In this document: in pieces, positions 1-9,400 of the stretch | Position numbering within the stretch: the stretch's first letter is position 1 | Layout: each line of letters starts with the position of its first letter | NCBI GenBank assembly: GCA_052144935.1 | Contig: JBKQPR010000005.1 | Location: 1-17,149 of the forward strand | Direction: 5' to 3' | From: JOPF133 sp052144935 | GTDB taxonomy: Bacteria > Acidobacteriota > Terriglobia > Bryobacterales > Bryobacteraceae | Length of the DNA: 17,149 bases | Notes under the pieces: generated by a model | What the model was told of the DNA's origin: nothing | The model's database searches: none | Seen by the model: the letters and a program-made list of their open reading frames with translations, nothing else | Program-made: the position numbers and the translations under genes

Positions 1-22
1 AGTATTGCCGTAAGATATATTC

Positions 23-442
23 ATGGCCACTTCTATTCCTCCCGCCGCTCCGCCTCAAGTCCGCCAACTCGCCACAGATTTAGCCGATGCTAAGCCCATG
101 CGCCGCGGTTCCCTGTCCGAACGTACGATCAAATGCAGCAAGCCTGGTTGCGCTTGCGCGCGAGACCCTAAGGCTCGTCACGGTCCGTACTACAGCCTCA
201 CGCATGCGGTGAAGGGGAAGACCCGTTCGCGCTTCCTCACCGCCGAAGAGGCTGGACTGGCTCAGCAGCAGATTGATGCGGGCCGGAAGTTTCGTGCCGA
301 TGTGGACGCCTACTGGGAGGTTTGCGAACAATGGGCCGACGCTCAATTGGCGGATCTCTCAGCCTCCCCTGGGGAGGCTAAAAAAGGGGGCTCCAAGCGA
401 ACCTCCAAAACGAAATCGTCCAGGAAATCGAAACGCTCTTAG
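23..442 (+). CDS. ISKra4-type accessory protein, DUF6788-like
   Basis: A 139-residue protein with a compact Cys motif at about residues 38-45 (KCSKPGCAC) followed by DPKARHGPYYSL, then a helical segment rich in Trp and acidic residues and a Lys/Ser-rich tail. I recognise this pattern as the DUF6788 family, often found just upstream of ISKra4-type transposases. A Cys-rich nucleic-acid-binding role is inference. The ATG at 23 is the first in-frame start and no good Shine-Dalgarno is visible. The Lys-rich tail (after about residue 119) lies beyond the A6G5 run at 380-390, where a -1 shift would instead join the protein to the transposase frame. The tail may therefore be the unshifted product only. 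Confidence 0.7.
   Translation: MATSIPPAAPPQVRQLATDLADAKPMRRGSLSERTIKCSKPGCACARDPKARHGPYYSLTHAVKGKTRSRFLTAEEAGLAQQQIDAGRKFRADVDAYWEVCEQWADAQLADLSASPGEAKKGGSKRTSKTKSSRKSKRS
380..390 (+). promoter_or_regulatory. Candidate -1 slippage site joining the two IS ORFs
   Basis: A run of six A followed by five G sits where the accessory ORF reads AAA AAA GGG. The transposase frame is -1 to it and has a stop (TAA, 379-381) exactly at the start of the run, so its open frame begins inside the run at 382. A -1 slip after the second AAA would read AGG GGG CTC and continue without a stop into the transposase. The register is not the ideal A AAA AAG heptamer: the P-site codon would slip onto TAA. Single-tRNA slippage or transcriptional slippage on the homopolymer are alternatives. 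Confidence 0.45.
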
Positions 443-477
443 GCCGGCAAGCTGTCCAGGATCTGGATTTCGAAGCA

Positions 478-1725
478 TTGGAGACAGCGGCGCGGCGGCA
501 GGCTTTGCGGCTCGCCGCGCACGCATTGGAGCAGCGGCTGAATGCCGACACCAGCGATCATGCCGGTCCGGAACTGACCTGCTCCTGTGGAAGACCGGCC
601 CAGTATCATGGCCGCCATCAGAAGACGTTTGAAAGTGTACTGGGACCTCTGCATCTGGAGCGGGCCTACTATCACTGTGCAGAATGCCAAAGCGGATTCT
701 GTCCGCGCGATCGTGCTCTGCATCTGGAGTTGTTTTCGCTCACTCCCGGAGTTCTGCGGATGACGGGCAGCACGGCTGCGCTGGTGAGCTTCGAGGAGAG
801 TAGCGCACTGCTGCAGGAGTTGGCGGGAGTGGAGGTCAGCGTTAAGCAGGTGGAACGAGCCGCCGAAGCGCTGGGAGCCGAGATTGCCGCCGATGAACGC
901 GGTTGCGTGGAAAGAATGGGAGAAGTGGCTCCTACCATGTACCTGGGGATGGATGGAACCGGAGTGCCGATGCGTGCGGCGGAAGTCGCTGGCCGCGATG
1001 GCAAACAGCCGGACGGTTCCGCCAAAACCCGCGAGGCCAAGGTGGTCACCGTGTGGACTGCCGAGTCGCGAGATGAGGAAGGCACGCCAGTGCGGGATCC
1101 CGGATCGGTCACCTATTCGGCTGCGATTGAAAGCGCCGCTGCTACCGACACGAGCCCCGCGCGGAGCGACTTCGCCGAGCGCGTACTACGCGAAGCCACG
1201 CGACGAGGCTTCACCGAGGCCTCCCGCTGCGTCGTGCTGGGCGATGGCTCTACCTGGATCTGGAACACGGCGGCGGAACTATTCCCCCAGGCCACTCAGG
1301 CTCTGGATCGGTACCACGCTAAACAAGCTTTGCACCGAACCGCCCAATCGATCTTCGGCGCAGCCAGCGAAGGCGAAGTGTGGGTAGATACCCGCTGCAA
1401 GGAATTGGATGAAGGCAAACTGCAAGCCATTGTCCACGCTCTCCGCCTCCATGCCGCGTCCTCCGCCGAGCCGATCAAATGCGCGATGTACATCTTCCGC
1501 AATCGCGCTCGCATGCGCTACCCCAAGTTCCACGCTCAAGGCTTGTGCACATCCACCGGCGTCCTCGAAGCTGGCTGCAAAGTAGCGATCGGAACTCGCC
1601 TCAAACGGACTGGCATGCACTGGACCGTCGATGGCGCAAACGCTATCATCGCCCTGCGCTGCTGCAAACTCAGTGGACGCTACGAGGACTTCTGGGAGCG
1701 CCGCTCCGCCCGGCGTGCTGCCTGA
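478..1725 (+). CDS. ISKra4-family DDE transposase
   Basis: The protein is 415 residues counted from the TTG at 478, but the frame is open from 382 and may be translated as a fusion with the preceding ORF. A zinc-ribbon-like Cys set occurs early (TCSCGRPAQYHGRH, then YYHCAECQSGFCPRD). The catalytic core shows the three acidic residues expected of this family: Asp159 in YLGMDGTGVPM, Asp256 in VLGDGSTWIW and Glu364 in TGVLEAGCK. A DRYHAKQAL motif follows the second Asp. The length is close to that of a full family member, and no frameshift is seen inside the core, so it may be active. The start is uncertain, as TTG at 478 has no clear ribosome site. Confidence 0.85.
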   Translation: METAARRQALRLAAHALEQRLNADTSDHAGPELTCSCGRPAQYHGRHQKTFESVLGPLHLERAYYHCAECQSGFCPRDRALHLELFSLTPGVLRMTGSTAALVSFEESSALLQELAGVEVSVKQVERAAEALGAEIAADERGCVERMGEVAPTMYLGMDGTGVPMRAAEVAGRDGKQPDGSAKTREAKVVTVWTAESRDEEGTPVRDPGSVTYSAAIESAAATDTSPARSDFAERVLREATRRGFTEASRCVVLGDGSTWIWNTAAELFPQATQALDRYHAKQALHRTAQSIFGAASEGEVWVDTRCKELDEGKLQAIVHALRLHAASSAEPIKCAMYIFRNRARMRYPKFHAQGLCTSTGVLEAGCKVAIGTRLKRTGMHWTVDGANAIIALRCCKLSGRYEDFWERRSARRAA

Positions 1726-1744
1726 TCCCTTCCCTCAAATCTGA

Positions 1745-1861
1745 CGTGCACCCCGCCGCGACCTCACTGACAACTCCGCGCGCCGTCTCCTCGATCGCCT
1801 CGGCGATCGACTCTCGAAGATTGTTGCCCAGCTCCGCCATCTCAGCCAAGCCGAAAAATGA
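1745..1861 (+). pseudogene. Orphan C-terminal coding stub beside the IS
   Basis: A plus-strand frame of 38 codons ending in TGA at 1859-1861 reads like a charged amphipathic helix (RRLLDRLGDRLSKIVAQLR). Its codons are GC-rich in third position, unlike random DNA read in the wrong frame. It begins right after an in-frame TGA at 1742-1744, within the suspected right end of the ISKra4-like element, and has no start codon of its own. I do not recognise the family. The simplest reading is the 3' end of a gene cut by the insertion, but a chance ORF is possible at this length. Confidence 0.25.
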
Positions 1862-1904
1862 GCGGAGATTGGCCGATCAAACGGGCTTATCGGTAACTAC
1901 AAAG

Positions 1905-2900
1905 CCGCCCGCCGCCGGCGCCCGCCATCGCCTCCGAGAGCGTCCACCCGCGCGGCGGGCCCGTTTCGCACCGCAGATGCACGAGATCCGCGGCGGTCAC
2001 ACCTACTGGCCACGATCTACGATTCGCGGTACCGAGGCGGTGCCCAGCAGCAAACTGGTAGACAGCTCCTCGGTCTCCTACGGCGGCCGGCGGGCCGGTC
2101 CCGACGTGCGCCAGGCGGCACGCATGACGATGCTTGCGCGGGGCAGCGTGGCGCATCGCTGCCCGGCGCCACTGCCGCGCGCCGCGGTGGGCGGCAGCCC
2201 TGCGACCGCGGGCCGAGAACGTCCATCCGCGCGGCAGCAAGCTGGTGGACGGCTCCTCGGTCTTCTGCGGCTGCTGGCGGGCGATTCCGCGGCGGCCACG
2301 CCGACCGGCCCACGATCTGCGATTGAGGCCTGGTTCGCTCCGTTTTGCCCATGCCGTGGATGACCCTCTAAGACGGTCTATTCAAGCTGGACAGGCACAA
2401 CGAACCCACGATCTGGCTCCTCGGTCTCCCGCGATTTCTGGCTTGGCCGGTCCCGACGTGCGCCAGGCGGCGCGCAGGACGATGCCCGACATTCGCATGG
2501 CGCTGGTCTCGGCCTGCGGCCCCGGTTTTCCGCTCGCTGCCCGGCGCCGCTGCCGGCCGCCAGGCCGAACCAGTTTTGCGGTCTCGGCCCGGCGCCCGCG
2601 GCGCGACGGGCAGCGGCCACGCGACCGCGGGCCGAGAGCGGGCAGCCGAGCGGCGGCGCCGCACGGTGCCATGATCGGCCGCTGGCGAGCCGATCGCGAC
2701 GTGCGGCGGGCATGACGATGCCGGCATTCGTATGGCGCTCGGCCCCCAAGCGGTGCCAAGCTTCCTCGAATCGCTGCCGGCGCCGCTGGCCGCCAGGCCG
2801 AACCAGCCTTGCTGGTCAGCCGGCGTCCCGCCCGCTGCGGCGTGGGCGGCGGCACTGCGACCGCGGGCCGAGAGCGGCCCACCCGCGCGGCGGCGCCGTC
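1905..2900 (+). repeat. Mosaic GC-rich intergenic repeat, cluster 1
   Basis: Blocks recur in the same order and orientation as in two other clusters of this window. Block e (ACGATCTGCGATTG, then GGTACCGAGG) is at 2012-2038 and in part at 2315. Block a (GCAGCAAGCTGGTGGACGGC, then TCCTCGGTCTTCTGCGGCTG) is at 2046 and 2233. Block b (GACGTGCGCCAGGCGGC, then GCATGACGATGC) is at about 2102, 2456 and 2699. Block c (CGGCCGCCAGGCCGAACCAG) is at about 2535-2580 and 2771-2813, with a decayed copy at 2157. Block d, core GCGACCGCGGGCCGAGAGCG, is at 2202, 2621 and 2857. ORFs on both strands here overlap one another, match no family I know and differ between copies, so I annotate none as genes. Confidence 0.8.
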
Positions 2901-2911
2901 GGTTTTTTCAG

Positions 2912-2938
2912 GGAACGGAGGGAACGGAGGGAACGGCG
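2912..2938 (+). repeat. Three tandem copies of a 9-bp unit
   Basis: GGAACGGAG is repeated at 2912-2920 and 2921-2929, with a third copy carrying one mismatch at 2930-2938. It follows a T6 tract (2903-2908) at the edge of the mosaic repeat cluster and lies about 45 bases upstream of the kinase start. It may be a small slippage-prone tract; no binding protein can be assigned. Confidence 0.7.
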
Positions 2939-2967
2939 TTTAGCAGGACTTGAGCGTTCGCTTGGAG

Positions 2968-2973
2968 TAGAAT
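2968..2973 (+). promoter_or_regulatory. Candidate -10 box of the kinase gene, near-leaderless
   Basis: TAGAAT ends nine bases before the ATG at 2983. If used as a -10 hexamer, transcription would start within a base or two of the start codon, giving a leaderless or nearly leaderless message. No convincing -35 box sits 16-18 bases upstream. GGAG at 2964-2967 is too far from the ATG for a strong ribosome site. Confidence 0.35.
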
Positions 2974-2982
2974 CGTTCAGAC

Positions 2983-5323
2983 ATGTCTTTGGCCGCAGGC
3001 TCGAAACTCGGCCCTTACGAGGTCCTTGCCCCCATCGGGAAGGGCGGCATGGGTGAGGTATATAAGGCGCGGGACACGCGGCTCGATCGCGAGGTTGCCG
3101 TCAAGGTTCTGCCGCAACCATTTGCAACGGAGGCTGCCCGAGAGCGTATCCAGCGCGAGGCACGCGCCGCTTCGGCGCTGAATCATCCCAATATTTGCGC
3201 AGTATACGACGTCGGTGAGTCGACGGGCCATCCTTTTCTGGTGATGGAGCTGCTCGACGGTAAGACGCTTCGCGAGCACATCGGCGGCAAGCCCCTCGAT
3301 GTCCCGGCTGCCGTCGCGCTGAGTATCGAAGTGGCAGATGCGCTGGACGCAGCCCACGCCAGAGGCATCGTTCATCGCGATATCAAGCCGGCCAACATAT
3401 TTGTAACCGCACGCGGTCACGCCAAGGTGCTCGACTTCGGCTTAGCCAAGCAAAGCCGGCCGGCGGATTCGGAAGCGATGACGGTAGAGATGCTCACCGA
3501 GCCGGGCTCGACCATGGGCACGATCGCCTACATGTCCCCGGAACAGGCGCGCGGCCAGACCGTGGATGCGCGCAGTGACCTGTGGTCGTTTGGCGTCGTC
3601 CTGTACGAAATGGTGACGGGAAGCGCGGCCGTTAGATGGTCCTGCGGCGCCGATTATCTTCGACGCTCTCCTGAATCAGACGCCCCAATCGGTTGGCGAG
3701 CGGAATCCGAAGGTCCCGGCCAGGTTGGAGCAGATTATTGGCAAGCTTCTGGAAAAGGATCGCGCATTGCGATACGCATCCGCCGCGGAACTGCGCGACG
3801 ATCTGGAGCGGTTGCAAACGGGTCGGGTCCAGGCGTCCAAGAAACCACTGTCGCCTCCAGCGCGCGTGCGGCTTCGCACGGCTGTTGCGCTCGCGGTGGC
3901 CCTGGCGATGCTGGCCGGCGCGGGCTGGTTCCTCTGGCGAAACCGGGCGGGTAGGAGCATCGACTCCCTTGCGGTTTTGCCGTTCGTCAACGTGGGGGGC
4001 AGTCCGGACACGGAATACTTGAGCGACGGAATCACGGATAGTCTGATGAACAGCCTCTCCGAGCTGCCCAAGCTGAAAGTCATGTCCCACAGCGCGGTGT
4101 TCCGCTATAAAGGCAAGGAAGCCGATCCGCGCACGGTGGGGCGCGAACTGAGCGTGCGCGCCGTGTTGCAGGGCCGGGTCACGCAGCGCGGCGACAGTCT
4201 TTCCATCAGCGCGGAGCTGGTGGATGTCGAAGACAACAGCCACCTGTGGGGCGAACAGTATCATCGCAAGCTGGCGGACGCATTGGCGGTGCAGAACGAA
4301 ATCGCCGCGCAGATTTCGGACAAGCTACGGCTCAAGCTGAGCGGCGAGCAGAAAACGCGGCTGGCCAAGCGTCCAACCGAAAATCCGGAGGCGTATCAAC
4401 TCTATCTCAAAGGCCGCTTCTACGCCGACAAGTTGACGAAGGAAGCACTCGAAAAGGGGCTCGATTACTTCCGCCAAGCCATCGCCCTCGACCCGAACTA
4501 TGCGCAGGCTTACTCTGGGATCTCCGCCGTTATTGCCTTGGCGGATGACGTGGCCGGGGATCCGCGGGACATCATGCCGAAGGCCAAAGAGGCGGCGCTC
4601 AAGGCGGTGGAACTGGATGACACACTGGCCGAGGGGCACGTCGAACTCGGCACTGTGTACCTCACCTATGACTTTGATTGGCCCGCGGCGGAGCGCGAAT
4701 TTCGGCGCGGCGTCGAACTGAGCCCGAATTATGCTCGCGCGCATGAGCTCTTGGGGTGGTTCCTAGTGCTGATGGGCCGGACCGAGGAAGGGCTGGTTCA
4801 TAACCGGCGCGCCGTAGCACTCGATCCGGTTTCCCTGGAGATCGCCGGGGTATTGGGGTGGGACTTGTATTTCGCGCGCCACTATGACGATGCCGTCGCG
4901 GAAACCCGAAAAGCTCTCGATCTGGATCCCGAACTTGGTTTTGGCTATTCTACTCTGGGGCAAGTCTACGCCCAGCAGGGCCGTTTTGCCGAGGCGATTG
5001 CCGCGCAACAAAAAGCCCAGGAGGGTGTAGTGTCGCCGGCGGCGGAGTTAGCGCGCGTCTACGCTCTTGCGGGCCGCGCGGAGGCGCGCCAGGGGCTGGC
5101 CGAGCTGCGCGCGGGCGCCAAACGCCAGTACGTGCCCAAGTATATGATCGCCATCGTCTACGCCGCCTTGGGCGACAAGGACCAGGCGGTGGCCCAACTG
5201 GAGCAGGGGTATCAGGATCGCTCGCAATGGATGGCTTTCCTGAAAGCGGATCCGGAGATGGATAGCTTGCGTTCGGACCCGCGATTCCAGGACCTGATGC
5301 GGCGTCTGCGCTTCCCGCCGTAG
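2983..5323 (+). pseudogene. Ser/Thr protein kinase with TPR sensor half, frameshifted
   Basis: Residues 1-213 are a Hanks-type kinase: Gly loop GKGGMGEVYKA (19-29), Lys41 in VAVKVL, Glu59, HRDIKPANI with Asp133, DFG Asp151, and MSPEQARG. After VTG (Gly213) the frame is lost. Reading one base further on restores a normal sequence (RPLDGPAAPIIFDALLNQTP), and deleting the C at 3624 gives GRRPLDG. The total of 2341 bases is exactly one more than 780 codons. The downstream frame then gives the kinase C-lobe end, one membrane helix (about residues 296-318), a periplasmic FlgO/TolB-N-like domain (SLAVLPFVNVGG) and about five TPRs ending at 5323. The intact form would be a membrane receptor kinase of about 779 residues, as is common in acidobacteria. 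A sequencing error cannot be excluded. Either fragment alone would lack an essential part. Confidence 0.88.
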
Positions 5324-5504
5324 CCGATCGTCAGCGGGTCAGCGGATGGGCGAGGCCAGTCCACTTCGGATAGAGCGGAAAGCAGGTTCGAGGCAAGCCG
5401 TAGCGCCATCTGCATGGAATGAAGACATCGAGCTGACGCGGTGCGCGTGGGTTTGCTCAAGTCCTGGGAAGTCGCCATCACGTCACCCGGACGCGAGATG
5501 CTAT

Positions 5505-6045
5505 GAGCAAGGCCGAACCAGTCGCGCCGTTCAGCCGGCGTTTTCCCGCGGCGCGGTGGGCGGCGGCCAGGCGACCGCGGGCCGGGAGCGGGGGCCACGC
5601 GGCGGCGCCAGTGGCGGCGGTGAGCCAGTTCAGCGCTGGTCTCGGCCGGCGGCGCCGGCTTCTCGATCGCTGTCCCGTGCCCCTGCCCCGGCCGCCAGGC
5701 CGAGCCGATCTCGCCGCTTCAGCCCGGCCTCCCGCCCGCCGCGGGGGGGCGGCGGCGCTCGGTGCGACGCTGTTGACGCCGCGATCTGCGATTGCGGTAC
5801 CCGAGGGGCTGGTGCGCGGCAGCAAGCTGGTGGACGGCTCTTCGGTCTCCTGCCGCTGCTGGCGTGGCGGGCCAATCTTGACGTGCGCCCGGCAGCGCGC
5901 ATGATGGATGCCCGCGCAAGGGCGCATTGCCAATCGCTGCCCAGCGTCACCGCCGGCCGCCAGGCCGAACCGGTCTTGCCGCTTCGGCCCGGAGTCTCGC
6001 GCTGCGCGCTGGGCGGCGGCCATAGGACCGTGGTCCGAAGAGCGC
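5505..6045 (+). repeat. Mosaic GC-rich intergenic repeat, cluster 2
   Basis: Same family and orientation as the cluster at 1905-2900. A partial block c is at 5509-5531 and a full block d with core at 5571-5590. A second c is at about 5665-5715, followed by a degenerate d at 5731-5770. Block e is at 5779-5810, a at 5819-5870, b at 5878-5915, c at 5932-5985 and a decayed d at 6001-6044. The run e-a-b-c-d at 5779-6044 is the most complete single unit in the window, about 265 bases. The preceding 180 bases after the kinase stop hold nothing I recognise. Overlapping ORFs on both strands through this region are low-complexity and not supported as genes. Confidence 0.8.
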
Positions 6046-6157
6046 GACGGAAAGGTTAGGAGCGGTGCCCCGTCGTGGATCTCGCTGGTTGAAGTAGCCG
6101 TAATCATTCGGGCTCAAGGCGGCGGCTTGTGCGATGGCTCGCGCAGTGCGTTGGCGG

Positions 6158-6337
6158 TCAACGTGGCGCTGGGTACTCGTACCTCAAGGCCACAACCAGT
6201 CCGCGTCGCGCCGCCCGCCCCGCCAGCCAGATGCAGAAGAACAGACCAACTCCCGCCGAGGCCAGGATGCTGGAAACTGCCGCTCGTAGTGGCAACCACA
6301 GCACCACAATTAGTTCCGCGATCCAATCCACGGCCAC
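6158..6337 (-). CDS. Possible small membrane peptide or gene remnant
   Basis: A minus-strand frame of 59 codons from GTG (6337) to TGA (6158), open further up to a TAG at 6407-6409. It contains a strongly hydrophobic stretch (ELIVVLWLPL, then SILASAGVGLFFCIWLAG) followed by a basic turn (GRAARR), the usual pattern of a membrane helix with a positive cytoplasmic flank. I do not recognise a family. No ATG or clear ribosome site is present, so it could be the decayed end of a membrane protein or a chance frame. The rest of 6046-6446 shows nothing else I can support. Confidence 0.25.
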   Translation of the reverse strand: MAVDWIAELIVVLWLPLRAAVSSILASAGVGLFFCIWLAGRAARRGLVVALRYEYPAPR

Positions 6338-6446
6338 CTGCGGAGTGGAGACCTGCGCGGCGGCGTGCTCGGTGTTGAGTGGCCGGACGCTGGTGCTCGA
6401 CTGCCCCTACGAGGATTCGCCTCTTTCATCCGATAAGTAGTCAAGG

Positions 6447-9400
6447 ATGGAGCGACCGTCCCTAGTTCGGCGGGTGTCCCAGTGTGTCCTCGTTTTAACG
6501 GGAACCCTCGGGTCGGTGGGTATCGCACCCGCCCTGGACACCGCCAAGTTATTGTCACAGTACCGCCTGGATGTCTGGCATGTGCGCGACGGTCTACCCC
6601 AGGAGTCGGTTAGAGCAATCACGGGGACATCCGACGGTTATCTTTGGTTAGGTACCCAAGCTGGGCTGGTGCGGTTCGATGGTGACCATTTCCGTGCCTT
6701 CACTGCTCAAAACACACCGGCTTTCCAACAGCGAGATCACATTCTTGCGCTCCGCGCCGATCGCGTCGGCGGCCTCTGGATCGGAACTGGAGGAGGCGGA
6801 TTATTGTATGCCAAAAACGGCATCTTCAAGGCATTCTCTTCGGCCGACGGACTTCCCGCGGAGCAGATCCGAAGTATCTTGACCAGTCGCGACGGCACAC
6901 TTTGGATCGGGACAGAGGGCGGCGGGTTGCACCGCTACGACGGTCGGAGTTTCACTCGGGTGCCCTTGGGAACGGGTCCGGGCGAATCGACTGTGCGTTG
7001 CCTGGCGCAGAATTCCGACGGCAGCGTTTGGGCCGGCACCGATGGCGGCCTGAAGCTGATCTCGCGCGGCGTCGTCCGAACGTTCACCCGGGAGGATGGA
7101 CTCCTCAGCGATCCTGTCTGGGCGCTGGCGCAATCGCCAAATGGCGACCTGTGGATCGGAACGCGCTTGGGCAGGCTCAGCCGCATGTCGGGGGGAGCCA
7201 TTGAGAGCTACGGCCGCGAGCGAGGTCTGCCCGATCGGACGGTTCTCACCCTCCTTGGGGACAAGGACGGGAGTCTGTGGGTAGGCACGGATGGCGGCGG
7301 CCTTGTCCGGTTCAGAGACAACCGTTTCGAGGCGCTCCCGTCGGACAGCGGCTTTCTGAACGATATCGTGCGCTGCGTTTTCGAGGACCGCGAAGGCAGT
7401 CTGTGGGTGGGTACCGCCGGCGGCGGACTGGCGCGCCTTTCCGACCAGCCCTTCACCGTCTTCAGCAAGCGCGAGGGGATGGCCTCGAATCTGATCTGGT
7501 CGGTGGCTGAGAGCCGCTCCGGAGGAGTCTGGGTTGGCACCGCGGACGGCGTCAGCCGGATTGACGGAGTCGGACGGGCCGCCGCACGGGTCTCTTCCGA
7601 ATTGGACGGAAAGCTGGCATGGCCGCTCTATGAGGACAGCCGTGGCGACCTGTGGGTCTGCGCCGAACCCAACAGCCTGCATCGTTTCCCGAATGGGAAT
7701 CTGCGCTCAGCAGATCGCCGATCGTGGAATCTTCCGGCCCGATGCCGCACGATCGCGGAGGCGCGCGACGGTGCAATCTGGATCGGAACCGACAAAGGCC
7801 TTTACTCTGTCCGGAATAGCTCGGTTGTGCAGTTCACCACGGCGGATGGTCTCGCTTCGGACCAAGTGAAGGTGGTACTGGCATCTCCCGACGGTGCCTT
7901 GTGGATCGGAACCCCGGACGGCTTGAGCCGTTACCAGCACGGCCGCTTCGAGACCTGGCGGAAGCAGAATGGACTGTCGAGCAACGACGTCGTTTCGTTG
8001 CACGCATCGGAAGACGGTGCGGTTTGGATTGGGACCTACGGGGGCGGCCTGAACCGCTTTTTCGAAAGGCGCTTCACACATTGCACCACTGGTCGGGGGC
8101 TGCCGGACGATTTTATCTATTCCATCGCGGAGGACGCCCAGGGTTCGTTCTGGATGACGTCGCGCACCGGGGTGATCCGAATCCGGAAGGACGACCTTCT
8201 CGCGGCGATGAGCGACCGGCGTCTGTCACTTCCGCCTTCGCAATACACCCCGCACGAACTGCTCGAGAGCACCGAGTTTAATTACGGCGCACAGCCTGCC
8301 GTATGCCGGACGCGGGACGGCCGCCTGTGGTTCCCTGCATACGGCGGCGTGGTCGCCATTGACCCGAAAGTGGAGATCTCGAACTCATTCCCTTTGCCCG
8401 TTTACATCGAGGCGGTGACCGCGGACTCTTCGCCTGTGGAGTTGGGAGCCGGTGCCAGACTGAATCCGGCCGTCCGCGCGATCGAGTTCCGTTACACCGC
8501 TCCGAGCCTGCTTCGCCCTGAACTGCTGCGCTTCCGGTATCGTCTGGAAGGGTTCGATCGGGGCTGGATCGACGCCGGCACGCGGCGTCGTGCCTATTAC
8601 ACCAACATCCCGCCCGGACGCTACCGCTTCCGCGTTATGGCCGGTAATCGAGAGGGAGCCTGGAACGACGCCGGGGCCGTGTTCGACTTTGTGTTGGAGG
8701 CGCACCTTTACCAGACCTACTGGTTTTACTCGTTATGCGTTCTGGTGTTGGTCCTCCTGGCTGCGAGCCTATACCGGCTTCGGGTCAGACGGATGCAGGC
8801 GCGGGAATGCGAACTGGTCCGGATCGTTGAACAGCGTACCCAGGAGCTGCAAGAAGACATCGCCGGGCGAGTACGGGCTGAAGTTGCATTGGGCCGGCTT
8901 AACCGGGCGCTTGACACGCTCAACCGTTGCAACCAGGAGCTGGTTCGCGCCGTCGAGGAGCAGGAACTCCTCCGCGAGGTATGTAGAGTTATTGTGGAGG
9001 TCGGTGGCTACTCTCTCGCATGGGTTGGTTACGCCGAGCACGACGAGCACAAAAGCGTCCGCGTGGTTAGCCAGTTCGGCGGTGAACACGGATACTTGGA
9101 CTTGGCCCGTGTCTCCTGGGCCGACACTGAGCGGGGTCGTGGTCCAGCCGGCCCCGCAATCAGGAGTGGAAGCGCTTGCCTGATCCGCAACGTCGACACC
9201 GATACCGCCTTCAGTCCCTGGCGCGAGGAAGCCATCCGCCGCGGTTATGCGTCGGTGATCGCCCTTCCCATGAACTCCGATAGGCAGACCTTCGGTGCGC
9301 TCGTCATCTACGCGCCCGAAGCCGATGCCTTTGACGCAGAGGAAACCGGCCAGTTGAGGGAATTAGCGAACAATCTAGCGTACGGAGTCCTCGCCCTGCG

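Larger units (their letters stand above)
1..1754 (+). mobile_element. ISKra4-like insertion sequence, left end not in window
   Basis: Two overlapping plus-strand genes form the element: a small accessory ORF with a Cys cluster and a DDE transposase of the ISKra4 type. The left end lies at or before base 1, because the first ORF begins only 22 bases in. The right end is not proven. A plausible limit is the stretch just after the transposase stop, around 1739-1754, after which an unrelated C-terminal coding stub begins. Terminal inverted repeats and a target duplication cannot be tested without the left end. Confidence 0.6.

Noticed and set aside
1479..2363. 294-codon plus-strand ORF beginning inside the transposase
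   Set aside because: Its first part is an out-of-frame shadow of the transposase and the rest is repeat-derived.
1887..2882. Several overlapping ORFs on both strands in repeat cluster 1
   Set aside because: They are low-complexity Arg/Pro/Ala-rich, overlap one another in all frames, and reflect translation of the repeat. Copies in other clusters do not keep the same frame.
3725..5323. Separate start for the TPR half of the kinase
   Set aside because: The first codon is an internal TTG (in EQIIGKLLEKD) within the kinase C-lobe with no ribosome site. It is better read as part of one frameshifted gene.
5346..6107. 237- and 209-codon ORFs over repeat cluster 2
   Set aside because: Same reason: repeat-derived, opposite strands over the same bases, no family features.
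6801..7682. 293-codon minus-strand ORF opposite the propeller domain
   Set aside because: Shadow of the periodic DG-LWIGT repeats; no domain recognised.
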